From NCBI GenBank assembly GCA_964399625.1, contig CAYNSB010000086.1:1-6426 (forward strand): a stretch of 6,426 nt of DNA, written 5' to 3'. Origin of the DNA: CAYNSB01 sp964399625. GTDB taxonomy: Bacteria; Planctomycetota; Phycisphaerae; Phycisphaerales; UBA1924. Below, piece by piece: positions 6,401 through 6,426 of the stretch; the stretch's first letter is position 1; each line of letters begins with the position of its first letter. Under the pieces are notes generated by a model, which searched no databases, was not told the origin of the DNA, and saw only the letters and a program-made list of their open reading frames with translations. The position numbers and the translations under genes are program-made.

Positions 6401-6426
6401 GAGGAGTTGAGTTGTGGGCGACCATC
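6401..6426 (+). other. Possible start of a divergent plus-strand gene cut by the window edge
   Basis: GAGGAG at 6401-6406 is followed, 5 nt later, by TTG (6412) and, 7 nt later, by GTG (6414). TTG would begin M-W-A-T-I and GTG would begin M-G-D-H. TACAGT at 6374-6379 weakly resembles a -10 box. Only five codons are visible, so this is no more than a hint that a gene transcribed away from the kinase starts here. Confidence 0.2.

Overview
The window is GC-rich and falls into two unrelated parts. Positions 1 to 3327 carry a short, co-directional plus-strand block of phage-type genes. Positions 3386 to 6232 carry one large minus-strand gene for a membrane-anchored Ser/Thr protein kinase with a long tetratricopeptide (TPR) tail. 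High GC together with a 'kinase, one transmembrane helix, coiled coil, 42-residue TPR array' protein suggests a planctomycete, possibly of the Phycisphaerae type. Acidobacteria, Myxococcota and other phyla that expand Ser/Thr kinases are not excluded.

Phage-type block: the 3' end of an unidentified gene (ends at 127) overlaps by 4 nt (ATGA) the start of a winged-helix protein resembling phage or plasmid replication proteins (124-1182). An 88-nt gap made largely of G-runs follows. Next comes a ParB-like/DNA methyltransferase fusion (1271-2791), whose stop overlaps by 1 nt (TGATG) the start of a P27-family terminase small subunit (2791-3327). This order (replication, modification, packaging) is what one expects in a prophage or phage-like element. 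The large terminase subunit that normally follows is absent: the block stops 58 nt before the convergent kinase gene. The boundary may be a decayed prophage end, the edge of a phage-satellite-like island, or an assembly join. The sequence alone does not decide.

Kinase gene: all catalytic kinase motifs are present. A single membrane helix and a charged helical segment follow, then eight consecutive repeats of exactly 42 residues flanked by degenerate copies. Nothing suggests it belongs functionally to the phage block. At the far right edge (6401-6426) there is a weak hint of the start of a divergent plus-strand gene.

The most unusual non-coding signals are G-tract elements. One is a long imperfect G/C inverted repeat lying in frame inside the replication gene. 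Another is a G8-T-G9-A-G5 tract that forms the ribosome-binding region of the methyltransferase gene. I saw no tRNA, rRNA, CRISPR array, integrase or transposase.
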